DNA of 64,000 bases from the NCBI RefSeq assembly GCF_000374085.1, contig NZ_KB893592.1, forward strand, positions 86,709-150,708. The letters are read 5' to 3'. The DNA comes from Spirosoma spitsbergense DSM 19989 (lineage in GTDB: Bacteria; Bacteroidota; Bacteroidia; Cytophagales; Spirosomataceae). The number at the start of each line of letters is the position of its first letter. Position 1 is the stretch's first letter. A program made the position numbers and the translations under genes. The notes under the pieces were generated by a model that worked only from the letters and a program-made list of their open reading frames with translations, was not told where the DNA came from and ran no database searches. Below are positions 63,835-64,000 of this stretch, piece by piece.

Positions 63835-64000
63835 ATGCAAGGACCAGCCCTACTGAGTACAATAGTAGCTAACCTGCCCGATTTGACCAAACCCCGTCGG
63901 CAATTTATACACCACATTCTGATGCTGTTTTTGAGTGTTCGTCACCGAATCAACTTTCTGCAATTGGCTCGCCACAGCGACCAGTATGCCGAAAATACCA
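63835..64000 (+). mobile_element. insertion-sequence transposase, 5' part, off right edge
   Basis: From the ATG at 63835 (MQGPALLSTIVANLPDLTKPRRQ) the frame is open to the window edge, 55 codons. The start, with IVANLPDLTKPRRQFIHHILMLFLSVRHRINFLQLARHSDQY, matches the N-terminus of IS4/IS701-like DDE transposases of Bacteroidota. The catalytic part lies outside. The left end of the element should lie near 63744-63785, but I cannot place its inverted repeat without the other end. Confidence 0.75.

Noticed and set aside
1..64000. tRNA genes or CRISPR arrays
   Set aside because: I saw no tRNA-like cloverleaf with a T-arm sequence, and no regularly spaced repeats. The read was by eye, so a scan could still find one.

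Overview
The window reads as chromosomal DNA of a Bacteroidota bacterium, most like the Cytophagales and Spirosoma-type genomes. The signs are a PorP/SprF-family protein and a type IX secretion sorting domain, a SusC-type TonB receptor with a carboxypeptidase-like N-terminal domain, a one-protein hybrid two-component system, a PcrB/GGGP-synthase homologue, promoters of the TAnnTTTG type, few Shine-Dalgarno sites and a base composition near 50% G+C. This assignment is by eye and unconfirmed. I see no tRNA, rRNA or CRISPR array.

Layout. 1-3380: a divergent pair, a large PKD-domain surface protein (cut by the left edge) and a PorP/SprF-like partner. 3521-17945: thirteen consecutive minus-strand genes. 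An AraC regulator comes first, then a GH106-like alpha-L-rhamnosidase, two secreted esterases (one frameshifted), an extradiol ring-cleavage dioxygenase, a C-C hydrolase-like protein, a HisD-like dehydrogenase, an SDR, a fumarylacetoacetate-hydrolase-family enzyme, an ABM monooxygenase, a cyclase-family hydrolase, a FAD monooxygenase and a small membrane protein. Read together they suggest deglycosylation and ring cleavage of plant phenolics or flavonoid rhamnosides. This is the most interesting system in the window. 18134-26644: mostly housekeeping genes (ettA, a DUF349 protein, serS, aspartate kinase, ribH, a TPR protein) with a HEPN/MNT pair directly upstream of serS.

26702-36497: a TPP riboswitch in front of a TonB-dependent receptor, a secreted sugar-dehydrogenase-like protein, a Cys/Met metabolism PLP enzyme, a VTT-domain membrane protein, an alpha/beta hydrolase, a MaoC protein and an acyl-CoA dehydrogenase. 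36671-46200: an AraC regulator, a TonB-C protein, GGGP synthase, two small envelope proteins, a DksA-like protein, glutamate dehydrogenase, phosphatidylserine decarboxylase, a heparinase-like gene broken by an in-frame stop, and an APC permease. 46482-50783: a SWIM/SNF2 helicase followed by a DUF433-DUF5615 toxin-antitoxin-like pair, then a second diverged copy of the helicase 3' end. 51010-61924: a 1350-residue hybrid sensor/regulator with a Tat-exported Gfo/Idh/MocA oxidoreductase, an esterase, a cytochrome-bearing propeller protein and a GMC oxidoreductase, probably a periplasmic sugar-oxidation locus. 62123-64000: a carboxypeptidase-regulatory-like protein, a HAD phosphatase whose upstream region is made of a dispersed repeat, and the 5' end of a transposase at the right edge.

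Intergenic spaces are rich in long hairpins. Several are clear terminators between genes, while others (the palindromes at 5222-5336 and 10564-10693, and the leader of ribH) do not fit simple termination.
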